Position numbers and translations under genes: made by a program | NCBI GenBank assembly: GCA_964408085.1 | Contig: CAYOYB010000007.1 | Location: forward strand, 1 to 64,000 | DNA: 64,000 bases | From: CAJLIR01 sp964408085 | GTDB lineage: Bacteria; Bacillota_I; Bacilli_A; RF39; UBA660 | Direction: 5' to 3' | Notes under the pieces: model-generated | What the model saw: only the letters and a program-made list of their open reading frames with translations | Databases searched by the model: none | Told to the model about the DNA's origin: nothing | Part shown: piece after piece, positions 40,742-50,073 of the stretch | Layout of the letters: each line of letters begins with the position of its first letter | How positions within the stretch are numbered: position 1 is the first letter of the stretch

Positions 40742-42535
40742 TTAAATTAATTCTTTTAATGATTGTAATTTTTCATTAAACATAGCAAGAGCTTTCTCAA
40801 TTGGTTCACTAGTTGTCATATCTACGCCAGCTTTCTTTAGAATATCTAATGGATATCCATTACAACCACTACTTAAAAATTCTAAATATCTTTCTTTTGC
40901 ACCTACTACACCATTTAAAATATCACTAGCTATCGCAATAGCAGCTGATATTCCTGTTGCATATTTATAAACATAAAAACTAGTATAGAAATGAGGGATT
41001 CTTTTCCATTCATGTTTAATAAGTTCATCACTTACCATATTATCACCAAAATATAGTTTGTTCAAATCATAATAAGTTTTATTAAACTCTTCTTCAGTAA
41101 GTGGAATATTTTTACTATATTTATCATGCATTATCATTTCAAATTCAGCAAACATTGTCTGTCTAAATAAAGTTCCTTTTAACTTATCTAAGAATTCATT
41201 TAAATATAAAATCTTTTCTTCTTTTGTTTTTGCATTTTTATATAAATAATCATTTAATAATATTTCATTAACAGTCGAAGCAATTTCTGCTAAAAAAATT
41301 GGATAATCGTGATAAATATATGGTTGATTTTTTCTAGAATAATAAGAATGCATCGAATGACCTAATTCATGCGCCATTGTACTAACTGAATCTATTGTAT
41401 TATTATAATTAAGTAATAAATAAGGATAAGTATCATATGTTCCCCAACTATAAGCACCTGACTTTTTACCAACAGTTGGGTATACATCTATCCAACGCTC
41501 GTCAAAAGCTTTTTTTAAATCACTTAAATATTTATCACCTAATGGTTTTAAAGCCTCAAATATAATTTCTTTACCTTCTTCAAAAGGGATTTCTTTTGGA
41601 ACATCACTACATAAATCAACATAAACATCCCACATATGAAGTTCTGAAACACCTAGAACTTTCTTACGTAAGGCAACATAATCATACATTTTATTCATGT
41701 TTTTATGTACTGTATTAATCAAATTTTGATATACATTAATACTTATATTATCCTGAAATAAACTCATCTCTATTGGACTATTATATTTTTTTACATTACT
41801 ATTAAAGAAATTTTCTTTAATCTGTCCTTTATAAGTAGTAGCTATAGTATTTTTAATACTATTCCAATAATTATACATATTATTGAAAGCTGCTTCTCTT
41901 ACAGTTCGCACTTTACTATTCATATACTTTATATAATTGCTATTAGTTAGTTTGATACTATTTCCCTCTTCATCAGTTATATTTCCTAAATTAATATCAG
42001 CATTATCTAAATTATAAAAAGCTTCAGCACACCCACCAAAAGCATTATTAGCATTAGTTACAATTTCTTCTAATTCCTTCGATAGGGTATGTTCTTTAAA
42101 TCTAAAAGTCTTTTCCAAATCAAAACGATATAGTTCTAACTTAGGTTCTTCTTCAATTAATTTTTCTACATCTACAAAAGATTTTTCTAACATTTCTGGC
42201 AAAATAAATGATAATTTAGTTGACATATCTTCATATAAATTTTGTATTCTCATCTTTAAAGCTTGATTTTGTGTGTTTTTAGTATCACTATCACACAACA
42301 TATTAGCATAAACATAAAGCTTTAATGATTGGCGATTATATTTATTTAAAAGCTCATAAAAATCATATAGATTTTTACCACTAGTCATTATTTTGCCTTT
42401 ATAATTTTCTAATTTAGTACATAAATTAGTTACATCTTTTATTGCGTCATTAATTTCTTTATCACTAGAAAACACTTTTTCTATATCCCACTTATATTGC
42501 TCACTAATCTCACTTCTTGTTTTTTCTTTTTCCAT
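40742..42535 (-). CDS. pepF: Oligoendopeptidase F (M3 family)
   Basis: The 597-residue cytosolic metallopeptidase has the M3 zinc site HELGHSMHSYYS (MAHELGHSM) and the downstream Glu in IFLAEIASTVNEIL. It cleaves short oligopeptides of about 7-17 residues. Its place between dnaK and dnaJ is unusual; in Bacillus these are adjacent. An inverted repeat (42559-42580) precedes it, so expression may be set lower or higher than dnaK by processing. Heat induction is inferred from the operon. Confidence 0.96.
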   Translation of the reverse strand: MEKEKTRSEISEQYKWDIEKVFSSDKEINDAIKDVTNLCTKLENYKGKIMTSGKNLYDFYELLNKYNRQSLKLYVYANMLCDSDTKNTQNQALKMRIQNLYEDMSTKLSFILPEMLEKSFVDVEKLIEEEPKLELYRFDLEKTFRFKEHTLSKELEEIVTNANNAFGGCAEAFYNLDNADINLGNITDEEGNSIKLTNSNYIKYMNSKVRTVREAAFNNMYNYWNSIKNTIATTYKGQIKENFFNSNVKKYNSPIEMSLFQDNISINVYQNLINTVHKNMNKMYDYVALRKKVLGVSELHMWDVYVDLCSDVPKEIPFEEGKEIIFEALKPLGDKYLSDLKKAFDERWIDVYPTVGKKSGAYSWGTYDTYPYLLLNYNNTIDSVSTMAHELGHSMHSYYSRKNQPYIYHDYPIFLAEIASTVNEILLNDYLYKNAKTKEEKILYLNEFLDKLKGTLFRQTMFAEFEMIMHDKYSKNIPLTEEEFNKTYYDLNKLYFGDNMVSDELIKHEWKRIPHFYTSFYVYKYATGISAAIAIASDILNGVVGAKERYLEFLSSGCNGYPLDILKKAGVDMTTSEPIEKALAMFNEKLQSLKELI

Positions 42536-42558
42536 TATTTCTCCTTATAGTAGTACTA

Positions 42559-42580
42559 AAGTTCTAGTTTCCTAGAACTT
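42559..42580 (-). other. Intercistronic hairpin between dnaK and pepF
   Basis: AAGTTCTAG and CTAGAACTT pair around a GAAA (GNRA) tetraloop on the minus strand. There is no T run after it, so it looks like a processing or stability element rather than a terminator. Confidence 0.6.
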
Positions 42581-42598
42581 CAGTTACAATATTAATTT

Positions 42599-44425
42599 TT
42601 ATTTTTCTTCGTATTCAGCATCTTTTATATTATCATCTTTTTTACTATCTGATTCTGTAGAAGATTCACCAGCTTGTGCTTCTTGGTTAGCTTTAGCAGC
42701 CTCTTCATATACTTTAGCACCTAATGCCATAGCTGATTCATTTAATTTTTCTTTTTTAGCTTTAATATCTTCTAAATCATTTTTCTCTATTGCTTCACGT
42801 AATTCTTTAATTTCTTTGTCAGCTTTTTCTTTATCTTCACTACTTACTTTATCACCTAAATCTTTAATTGATCTTTCAGTAGCAAAAATTAATTGTTCTG
42901 ATTCATTTTTTAAATCAGCCTCTTCTTTTTTCTTAGTATCAGCTTCTTTATTAGCTTCTGCTTCTTTTACCATCTTATCGATTTCTTCATCACTTAAGCC
43001 AGTTGAAGATGTAATAGTAATAGATTGTTCTTTATTTGTTCCTAAATCTTTAGCTTTAACATTAACAATACCATTAGCATCAATATCGAAAGTAACTTCA
43101 ATTTGTGGTACACCTCTTGGTGCTGGTGGAATATTTGTTAATTGGAATCTACCTAATGTTTTATTATCAGCAGCCATACTTCTTTCACCTTGTAATACAT
43201 GAATATCTACAGCAGGTTGATTATCAGCAGCAGTTGAGAATACTTGACTCTTACTTGTTGGGATTGTTGTATTTCTTGGAATTAAAACTGTCATTACGCC
43301 ACCTAATGTTTCAATACCAAGTGAAAGAGGTGTAACATCTAGTAAAACGATATCATTAACTTCTCCTTGAAGTACACCACCTTGAATAGCTGCACCCATC
43401 GCAACAACTTCATCCGGGTTAACACCTTTAGAAGGTTCTTTACCTAATTCATTCTTAATTAATTCTTGAACTCTTGGAATACGAGTAGAACCACCAACTA
43501 ATAATACTTTATCAATATCGCTCTTATTTAATCCAGCATCTTTCATAGCCTTTCTAACTGGCTCTAATGTTGAATCAACTAAATCACGTGTTAAATCCTC
43601 AAATTTAGCTCTTGTAATTTCCATTTCAAAGTTAACAGGAGTTCCATTAACTTGCGCAATAAATGGTAATGAAACTTGTGTAGTAGTCATATTACTCAAG
43701 TCTTTTTTAGCTTGTTCAGCAGCTTCTTTTATTCTCTGCATTGCCATTTTATCATCTTTTAAGTTAACTCCCTCTTGTGAATCGATTTCAGCAATAATAT
43801 AATCAACTAATTTATTATCAAAGTCATCTCCACCTAAATGGTTATTACCACTTGTCGATAATACTTCAAATACACCATCGCCAAGTTCTAGAATTGATAC
43901 ATCGAATGTACCTCCACCTAAATCGTAAACAAGAATTCTTTCATTTTTATCTTGTTTATCAAGTCCATAAGCTAAAGCAGCAGCTGTTGGTTCATTAATA
44001 ATTCTTTTAACATCAAGTCCTGCAATTTTACCAGCATTCTTAGTCGCTTGTCTTTGAGCATCGTTAAAATATGCTGGAACTGTAATAACAGCCTCTGTAA
44101 CAGTTTCACCTAAATAAGCTTCAGCTGTCTTTTTTAAGTCTCCTAAAATCATTGCGCTAACTTCTTCAGGACTATAAGATTTACCATTAGCTTTTACTTT
44201 TTCATTTGTACCCATTAATCTTTTTATAGAAGAAATAGTTTCTGGATTAATAACAGCTTGATGCTTTGCTTTTGTTCCAACTAACATTTCTCCATTTTTG
44301 AAAGCTACAACTGATGGAGTTGTTCTTCCACCTTCAGCATTAGCAATAACTTTTGACTCTCCACTTTCATATACACAAACACAACTATTTGTTGTTCCTA
44401 AATCTATACCTATACATTTACCCAT
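42599..44425 (-). CDS. dnaK: Chaperone DnaK (Hsp70)
   Basis: The 608 residues carry the Hsp70 signatures: IGIDLGTTNSCV near the N-terminus, IINEPTAAALAYG, DLGGGTFDVSIL and VLLVGGSTRIPRVQEL. The substrate-binding domain follows at about 365-500, then a helical lid with a charged tail ending in SDSKKDDNIKDAEYEEK. It works with GrpE and DnaJ, both in this operon. Confidence 0.99.
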   Translation of the reverse strand: MGKCIGIDLGTTNSCVCVYESGESKVIANAEGGRTTPSVVAFKNGEMLVGTKAKHQAVINPETISSIKRLMGTNEKVKANGKSYSPEEVSAMILGDLKKTAEAYLGETVTEAVITVPAYFNDAQRQATKNAGKIAGLDVKRIINEPTAAALAYGLDKQDKNERILVYDLGGGTFDVSILELGDGVFEVLSTSGNNHLGGDDFDNKLVDYIIAEIDSQEGVNLKDDKMAMQRIKEAAEQAKKDLSNMTTTQVSLPFIAQVNGTPVNFEMEITRAKFEDLTRDLVDSTLEPVRKAMKDAGLNKSDIDKVLLVGGSTRIPRVQELIKNELGKEPSKGVNPDEVVAMGAAIQGGVLQGEVNDIVLLDVTPLSLGIETLGGVMTVLIPRNTTIPTSKSQVFSTAADNQPAVDIHVLQGERSMAADNKTLGRFQLTNIPPAPRGVPQIEVTFDIDANGIVNVKAKDLGTNKEQSITITSSTGLSDEEIDKMVKEAEANKEADTKKKEEADLKNESEQLIFATERSIKDLGDKVSSEDKEKADKEIKELREAIEKNDLEDIKAKKEKLNESAMALGAKVYEEAAKANQEAQAGESSTESDSKKDDNIKDAEYEEK

Positions 44426-44449
44426 AAATTCTTCACCTTTCCTTTTTTC

Positions 44450-45121
44450 TTATTCACTAACTTTTACCATTGCTGGTCTAATCACTTTATCTTTTAATAA
44501 GTATCCCTTTTGTAAAACTTCTATTACCATACCAGCCTCGACTCCTTCTTTTGGTTCAGTCATAACAGCTTGATGGTAAGTTGGATCAAATGGCTTATTT
44601 GCGCCATCAATAGCCTTAACCCCATTACGCTCCAAAATAGAAACTAATTTACAATATATCATTTTAAATCCTGATAAGAACTTAGATACTTCATCTTCTA
44701 AATTGTCATCATCCATACTAATTGCTCTTTCAAAATTATCAACAATTGGTAAAATTTCTCTTACAATATCTTCACTTGAATATTTAAGCATTTTACTCAT
44801 TTCTTCATCTTTTCTTTTACGATAATTAATAAGTTCTGCATTAGTACGAAGATTTTGTTCTTCTAAAGCTTTTACCTTTTCCTCTAATTCTTTTACTCGT
44901 TCTTTAAATTTATCCTTTTTTTCCTTTTTATTCTTTTTTTCATCACATCTATGACCATCACAATCAGAAGATTCTTCATCGTTTAAGCAATCACATGTAC
45001 TATCGTCTCCGTTATGCATATCGCAATTATCATCGCAAGAACACTCAGAGTCACAATTGCATTCATGATTACAGTTGCATTCTTGATTTTTAAGCTCTTC
45101 ATTCTTCATCTCTTCTTCCAT
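44450..45121 (-). CDS. grpE: Nucleotide exchange factor GrpE with Cys-rich N-terminal extension
   Basis: The conserved part (from about residue 65 of this start) has the long GrpE coiled coil, then NFERAISMDD and the beta-domain end FDPTYHQAVMTEP ... VLQKGYLLKDKVIRPAMVKV. Upstream is an acidic, Cys-rich stretch of about 45 residues with eleven Cys in CxC and CxxxC pairs (for example CNCNHECNCDSECSCDD). The start is at ATG 45121 because AAGGAGGATACG directly precedes it; a longer frame to 45157 overlaps hrcA. Metal or redox binding is inferred. Confidence 0.95.
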   Translation of the reverse strand: MEEEMKNEELKNQECNCNHECNCDSECSCDDNCDMHNGDDSTCDCLNDEESSDCDGHRCDEKKNKKEKKDKFKERVKELEEKVKALEEQNLRTNAELINYRKRKDEEMSKMLKYSSEDIVREILPIVDNFERAISMDDDNLEDEVSKFLSGFKMIYCKLVSILERNGVKAIDGANKPFDPTYHQAVMTEPKEGVEAGMVIEVLQKGYLLKDKVIRPAMVKVSE

Positions 45122-45137
45122 CGTATCCTCCTTATCG

Positions 45138-46148
45138 TTACATTTTCGTTTCATCAATGTTTTCCATTATATAATTAAGTAATGTAATAACACGATCATA
45201 TTCCATTCTTTTTGGACCAATTAAAGCAATTGTTCCTTCTTCACCATTTGCTTTATATTTAGTTTTAATAACAGTCATATCGTCATCAAATTCATTTTCA
45301 CTACCAATATAAATTTTAATATTACCTTCACCTTCGCTATCATCAGCTGTAATACTACTAATAATATCTTTATCATCAAACTTACTAACAATTTGTCGAA
45401 TCTTATCGATATTATCAAATTCTGGCTCCATTAAAATATTACTTGGTTTATGAAGACTGATATTTGGACTATTTGTAAAATCCGTAAAAGCATTATAAAA
45501 TGCATTATATAAAACTTCATGTTGATGTACATATTGTGGAATAATTGGTTTAATTTCAAATTCTAGCTTACTACTAACTTCATTTATTGGTGTTCCTACA
45601 ATCAATTTATTAATTAATTCAACCATTTGTTTTATTTCTTCTAAAGAAACTTGTTCTTCCAAAACGATATTTCGATGTTCTACATGTCCCTTATCAGTAA
45701 TAACAATTCCAATAAAATGATAATCATCTAGTGGTACAACTTCAACTTTTGTTACTTTATTTTCACTGGCTGTCGTACCTAGGACTATTGAAGTGTAATG
45801 TGTTAAATCAGAAATTATCTCCATACTTTTAATAATTGTATCACTAATCATTAATGAATTATTTTTAAAAATTGTTTGTAATTTAAGCATATCGTCACCA
45901 GTCAATTCCTTAGGTTGCATAATATTATCTACATAATAGCGATACCCTTTTTCACTTGGTATTCTTCCTGATGATGTATGTGTTTTTTCTAAAAGACCTA
46001 ATTCCTCAAGTTCACTCATTTCATTTCTAATTGTAGCACTTGAACAATTTAGAATTTCACATAGTGACTTTGAACTTACTGGTCTAGCTGTCTTAATATA
46101 ATCCTCAACAATTAATTTTAACAATTCAATTTGTCTATTGCTTAACAA
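45138..46148 (-). CDS. hrcA: Heat-inducible transcription repressor HrcA
   Basis: The 336-residue repressor has an N-terminal winged helix (RQIELLKLIVEDYIKTARPV ... LNCSSATIRNEMSELEELG), and a GAF-like/dimerisation region. It binds CIRCE operators and is activated by GroEL. A TTG start at 46148 is supported by AGGTGATATA upstream. Two CIRCE sequences lie just upstream, so autoregulation is expected. Confidence 0.97.
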   Translation of the reverse strand: MLSNRQIELLKLIVEDYIKTARPVSSKSLCEILNCSSATIRNEMSELEELGLLEKTHTSSGRIPSEKGYRYYVDNIMQPKELTGDDMLKLQTIFKNNSLMISDTIIKSMEIISDLTHYTSIVLGTTASENKVTKVEVVPLDDYHFIGIVITDKGHVEHRNIVLEEQVSLEEIKQMVELINKLIVGTPINEVSSKLEFEIKPIIPQYVHQHEVLYNAFYNAFTDFTNSPNISLHKPSNILMEPEFDNIDKIRQIVSKFDDKDIISSITADDSEGEGNIKIYIGSENEFDDDMTVIKTKYKANGEEGTIALIGPKRMEYDRVITLLNYIMENIDETKM

Positions 46149-46163
46149 TATATCACCTACTTT

Positions 46164-46190
46164 TTAGCACTCAACATCCTGTAGTGCTGT
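46164..46190. promoter_or_regulatory. CIRCE operator 1 (proximal, degenerate right arm)
   Basis: TTAGCACTC, nine bases, then TAGTGCTGT. The left arm is exact against the CIRCE consensus TTAGCACTC-N9-GAGTGCTAA; the right arm has three mismatches. It lies just downstream of the hrcA promoter -10. Confidence 0.85.
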
Positions 46191-46194
46191 TTTC

Positions 46195-46223
46195 ATTATA
46201 CTATTATATGTTAGCATTGTCAA
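46195..46223 (-). promoter_or_regulatory. Promoter of the hrcA-grpE-dnaK-pepF-dnaJ operon
   Basis: On the minus strand TTGACA (46223-46218) and TATAAT (46200-46195) are 17 bases apart, a perfect consensus, sandwiched between the two CIRCE operators. Confidence 0.93.
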
Positions 46224-46237
46224 TATATGAGTGCTAA
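46211..46237. promoter_or_regulatory. CIRCE operator 2 (overlapping the -35)
   Basis: TTAGCATTG, nine bases, then GAGTGCTAA. The right arm is exact and the left arm has two mismatches. It covers the -35 box of the operon promoter. Confidence 0.9.
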
Positions 46238-46431
46238 AAAATTAAATTTTAAATTTTTTGATTATAAAAAAAATGATTTATTCTCGAAAAACTTTTATTT
46301 AGAAGGTATATATGCAAAATTTTTATTATATTCAAATATATTTTCTTATTTGTTATTAGTAATTTTGAACATTTTTTAAACCATTGTTATATTATTTAAT
46401 AATAAACATTATGAATTATTATTAAAAATTC

Positions 46432-46460
46432 TTGCTATCTTTGAGGTGTTGCATTATAAT
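46432..46460 (+). promoter_or_regulatory. Promoter of the J-domain gene
   Basis: TTGCTA (46432-46437), 17 bases, TATAAT (46455-46460). It is separate from the CIRCE region. Confidence 0.75.
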
Positions 46461-46486
46461 ATAAACAATTATGAAAGGGGAATAAT

Positions 46487-47071
46487 ATGCAAATTAATGA
46501 GCATGAACAGACTCTATACGAAATATTACAAGTATCGCCAACTGCTACTTTAAAAGAAATAAAAAAAGCATATAGGAAAAGATGTCTTGAATATCATCCA
46601 GATGTTAATCCAGAAACAGATAGCAGAGCTTGCCATGAAATAATGTGCAAGATAAATGAGGCCTATGGTATTTTAAGAGATGCTGAATCTAGAAAAGCTT
46701 ATGATGAAAAATTAAAAAGACAATATTATTGTTCTAATGAAGTATCAAAATCTGACAAACAATCAAATAATTCAGACACTAAAAGTGCTAGTTTTTCCAA
46801 ATCTTATCAAAAATCATATGATAATGAAGATCCTTATGAATATTACAATTCAGTTGATTTTGATAAAGATATGCAAGAAGAATTTATTAATTGGATGGAA
46901 AGCTACGTCGATAGTTACAGAAAATATGTATATATGTATTATCAAAAATATAAAATATCTAAAAATGATGATGATTTATTTGAAAGATTATGCAATTTAT
47001 TTTTGAACAATATTAATGTTGAAAAAACATTATTAAAAAAAACAAATAAAATAAATAGTTTGAGGTTGTAA
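46487..47071 (+). CDS. Stand-alone J-domain protein
   Basis: The N-terminal 70 residues are a J domain: LYEILQVSPTATLKEIKKAY, the HPD in YHPDVNPET, and the final EAYGILRDAESRKAYDE. The remaining 125 residues are low-complexity Ser/Lys/Asn followed by a helical region; there is no zinc-finger or client-binding DnaJ domain. It is probably a specialised co-chaperone of DnaK. AAAGGGGAAT precedes the ATG. It is convergent with the second Rpn gene. Confidence 0.9.
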   Translation: MQINEHEQTLYEILQVSPTATLKEIKKAYRKRCLEYHPDVNPETDSRACHEIMCKINEAYGILRDAESRKAYDEKLKRQYYCSNEVSKSDKQSNNSDTKSASFSKSYQKSYDNEDPYEYYNSVDFDKDMQEEFINWMESYVDSYRKYVYMYYQKYKISKNDDDLFERLCNLFLNNINVEKTLLKKTNKINSLRL

Positions 47072-47112
47072 ACCATTCTAAAACGCTTATTATATTAGGA
47101 AGTTTTTTGTTT

Positions 47113-47161
47113 AAAAAAAATAGAATCTTTAATTTTTATTTTAAAGATTCTATTTCATTTT
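47113..47161. terminator. Bidirectional terminator between the J-domain and second Rpn genes
   Basis: TAGAATCTTT and AAAGATTCTA pair, with T-rich sequence on both strands. It overlaps the end of the second Rpn gene. Confidence 0.85.
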
Positions 47162-48032
47162 TTGGTAAACCAGTGTATTTAGAAATAAACGAAATATCTA
47201 TTCCATCGTCAAGCATATTCTTAGCAATTTTTCTTTTTTCCTCACTAATGCCTTGTTTAATTCCTTTACTAATCCCTTTACTAAGACCCTGCCTTTGTGC
47301 ACTAATCATTTGCGTTCTTTTAATTCTGGCATCTTCTATTTCAGCATCATATAGTCCTATCATTTTTTCATCACTACTTAACTCATCTAATTTTTCAGAT
47401 ACTTTTTTCATTACTAAATCATCTCCTGCTATAGATTGAGCAAATTCTTTTGTTTCTGATAATAACAACAAACAGTATTTTTCTAATTCGCTTAAATTCA
47501 CTACAGGTTTATTATAACACATTTTTCTAATGTATGCTAGGTCTACATAATATCTTATCGGATTTTCTGGTAACTTAAAGTTTTTCGTTTCTTCTTTATA
47601 ACTAAAAATATATATTTCTTGGTTTTCTCTAAAATGACTAAAGTTATCAAAACATATCTGCATGATTTCTTTAGCATTTATATAGTCTTCACTATTATTA
47701 TAAATACTTGCTGATACTTTTTCAAAATAAGCACTATCTTTTCTAAATATACCTTCATAATAATCTTTATTCATTTCAATATTTATATACCTATTACCAA
47801 CACTTATTATTATGTCACTACGCATCTTTTTATCTTTTTTATTGTTTATTAGATAATCTGAATTTTCTACTGTTATATTTTCTAATTCACTTAATGGTAT
47901 TCCTGTTATATAATGTATCATTCCTCTTAAGTAATCTCTATTATCAGGATCTAACATTATTGCTTTAAACATACAATCATATACTCCTAATAGTAATGGA
48001 TGTTTAACTGTCTTTTCTTCTTCAGTAATCAT
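47136..48032 (-). CDS. Rpn/PDDEXK_2-family nuclease, second copy
   Basis: The 298-residue protein has the family N-terminus (DCMFKAIMLDPDNRDYLRGMI) and the catalytic region MRSDIIISVGNRYINIEMN, that is Asp followed by an ExN in place of the usual ExQ. The C-terminus has the family hinge (GLSKGISKGIKQGISEEKRK) and an HTH-like end (DISFISKYTGLPKNEIE). It is different in sequence from the copy at 19330 but of the same architecture. Activity may be altered by the Gln-to-Asn change. The start is preceded by AGGAGGTGAG. Confidence 0.88.
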   Translation of the reverse strand: MITEEEKTVKHPLLLGVYDCMFKAIMLDPDNRDYLRGMIHYITGIPLSELENITVENSDYLINNKKDKKMRSDIIISVGNRYINIEMNKDYYEGIFRKDSAYFEKVSASIYNNSEDYINAKEIMQICFDNFSHFRENQEIYIFSYKEETKNFKLPENPIRYYVDLAYIRKMCYNKPVVNLSELEKYCLLLLSETKEFAQSIAGDDLVMKKVSEKLDELSSDEKMIGLYDAEIEDARIKRTQMISAQRQGLSKGISKGIKQGISEEKRKIAKNMLDDGIDISFISKYTGLPKNEIESLK

Positions 48033-48092
48033 TTTTTCTCACCTCCTATTATAATTATTTATAAAAAGTATATAAACTCCTTCTTTTAATAC

Positions 48093-48120
48093 AAAAAAAA
48101 TTACGATTTCTCGTAATTTT
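48093..48120 (-). terminator. Terminator after the 48245 gene
   Basis: On the minus strand AAATTACGA and TCGTAATTT pair, with about eight Ts following. Confidence 0.8.
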
Positions 48121-48244
48121 AATCTTTTAAACAAAATCATTTAATAGTTGTATATATCTATTTATACTTATAGAATCTCTAAAAGAAATATTTGTTTTTA
48201 CTACTTTTATTGAAACTTTGTTTAATAAAAACATACCACAAGCT

Positions 48245-48895
48245 TTATTTTTTTAATACTTTTAAAATGTGTCTGTCATTGTCTGCTTTAGTCATAACTC
48301 TAGAATATGCGTCTTCAGTTATTCCACAAGTATCTATCTTTTGTAATTCTTCTACACTTATATTATTAATATAAGAATAATCAAATAATCCTAATTGTTC
48401 AGAAATATCTTCTCCATTAATCATTGAAAATTTCTCTTGTTCTATTAATTGTAATAAATATAATGACTTAGGTATTTCAATAATGTCCTCAATTCTCTTT
48501 ATTACTTTACCATTTTCTTCTATGGAACGAATATCATTTGATGCTATTAATAAATACATTAGTTTTTTTGTATCTTGCACTCTAGCAACTGGTCTATTAA
48601 CACATTTATCAGAATAAAACCACTCTAATAAATGTGCGCAATCATCCAAATCAGTATTATATTTTATTGATTTATCTTTTCCAATCAATTCTGATTTTGC
48701 AACAATATTTAAATCTAAATTTTTTTTAAATAAAGTTGGTACATCTTGAAAACTAGAAACTACTTCTTCAGTATACAAACATCTTTCAACCGGGATTCTT
48801 CCCATTTGTTCTATTTTATAATCTCTAATTCCTTGAGCATTTCTAGATAGTGAATAAACATCAATACTATTATCCTTTTTATCATATAAAAACAT
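48245..48895 (-). CDS. Hypothetical soluble protein (CarD-like features not established)
   Basis: A 216-residue protein I do not recognise. Blocks: FLYDKKDNSIDVYSLSRNAQ at the start, a positively charged middle, and a helical C-terminal region (PKSLYLLQLIEQEKF, YSRVMTKADNDRHILKVLKK). The start is at ATG 48895, seven bases after GGGGAGG; an ATG at 48913 lies before the SD and is rejected. No membrane segment. It lies alone between terminators. Confidence 0.6.
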   Translation of the reverse strand: MFLYDKKDNSIDVYSLSRNAQGIRDYKIEQMGRIPVERCLYTEEVVSSFQDVPTLFKKNLDLNIVAKSELIGKDKSIKYNTDLDDCAHLLEWFYSDKCVNRPVARVQDTKKLMYLLIASNDIRSIEENGKVIKRIEDIIEIPKSLYLLQLIEQEKFSMINGEDISEQLGLFDYSYINNISVEELQKIDTCGITEDAYSRVMTKADNDRHILKVLKK

Positions 48896-48999
48896 AACAA
48901 AACCTCCCCACATTGTCTATTTTAACATGAAATTTAATTTTTTCAAGCATTTTTTAGGTATTTTTGATAAATGTAGTATAATGCTATTTTAGTAAAAAT

Positions 49000-49035
49000 T
49001 AAAAATCTTTAAGCATTATTAACTTAAAGATTTAA
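49000..49035 (-). terminator. Terminator after the small membrane protein gene
   Basis: On the minus strand AAATCTTTAAG and CTTAAAGATTT pair around TTAATAATG, followed by a T-rich stretch. Confidence 0.8.
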
Positions 49036-49068
49036 AATATTAATACCAATTAACTATACAAAATAATT

Positions 49069-49371
49069 TTATTTTTTTCTAAAAAATATTCTAGCTGTAT
49101 AAAATAAGAAAATCATAAATATAATCGCATATACCCAAATAAATATTGTATTAATAATACCACTTGTATACTTATTTATAATTGCTGGAATTGATTCTGG
49201 AAAATATCTTCCAATCAATGCTTGTAATTCAGGTACTGGGACATGAACTTTTATAAAACTTAAAATTCGTAAAAAGATATCCACAACAGCCACAAAATAA
49301 ATAAAACTATCAAATCTCTTAAAGAAAAATATAACAACTGCTAATAAAACTATTAAAACTGCTAAATCCAT
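49069..49371 (-). CDS. Small integral membrane protein, unknown
   Basis: The 100-residue protein is mostly hydrophobic with about three membrane segments (roughly 3-19, 22-42 and 68-95) and a positive C-terminus (RIFFRKK). I see no family motif. It follows the 49392 gene with a 20-base gap and is probably co-transcribed with it and fmt. Confidence 0.7.
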   Translation of the reverse strand: MDLAVLIVLLAVVIFFFKRFDSFIYFVAVVDIFLRILSFIKVHVPVPELQALIGRYFPESIPAIINKYTSGIINTIFIWVYAIIFMIFLFYTARIFFRKK

Positions 49372-49391
49372 ACTACCACCTCTTTTTTTAT

Positions 49392-50066
49392 TTAAAACTC
49401 TAAAACATTATTTATATTACTATAATTAATTGTTATTACATAATCTTGATAAGCTTCCTCTAAATTTTTATAAAAATCACTTAAATTAAGCTGAACTCTT
49501 GTAATTTCTTTATCTAATTCACTAACTGTAATTACTATTTTGTCATTTAAATCATAACTTAATAAACTATAATCTAATATTTGTAAATATTTTTCAATAT
49601 CTAATGAATATTCTTTAACAATTGTATTATCAGCTATAATTTTTTTCTCTGATACCAATGTAGAATTTTCAAGCATATTATTAATCAAATCAGGAGTATA
49701 TCTAAATAAATTTATAATATTTGTATCAAAATCACTTGCAAGAATATCTTCAAATGATAAATTAAATTGTTGTTCACTATAAATAACATTGTATTTATTT
49801 TTATAGCGTTTACCTTGAATATCATAAACAAAACCATTAATACTAATATTTGCTGAAAATTCATACGTATCATAATTTTCAAAATTAATAGCTTCTTTAT
49901 AATTAGTATCAATAACACTTTTATTTAAATTTAAAAAAGTAAACAAAATAATAAAGAAAATAAGATATAACAACAAAATAAATATTGATCTATAACGTTT
50001 ATCTCCCCATAATTGTTTAAATTTTCTAAAATAAACTTTTAACTTAGGTTCTTCATTTTCAGACAT
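49392..50066 (-). CDS. Membrane-anchored protein of unknown function
   Basis: The 224-residue protein has a cytosolic basic N-terminus (KLKVYFRKFKQLWGDKRYR), a transmembrane helix at about 27-46 and an extracytoplasmic part rich in Tyr, Asn and Asp with beta-like segments. It follows fmt by eight bases on the same strand. I do not recognise a family. Confidence 0.65.
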   Translation of the reverse strand: MSENEEPKLKVYFRKFKQLWGDKRYRSIFILLLYLIFFIILFTFLNLNKSVIDTNYKEAINFENYDTYEFSANISINGFVYDIQGKRYKNKYNVIYSEQQFNLSFEDILASDFDTNIINLFRYTPDLINNMLENSTLVSEKKIIADNTIVKEYSLDIEKYLQILDYSLLSYDLNDKIVITVSELDKEITRVQLNLSDFYKNLEEAYQDYVITINYSNINNVLEF

Positions 50067-50073
50067 ATAACAC

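Noticed and set aside
42816..43335. Long plus-strand ORFs opposite dnaK
   Set aside because: They are the reverse complement of a strongly conserved gene, with no SD, and are typical shadow frames.
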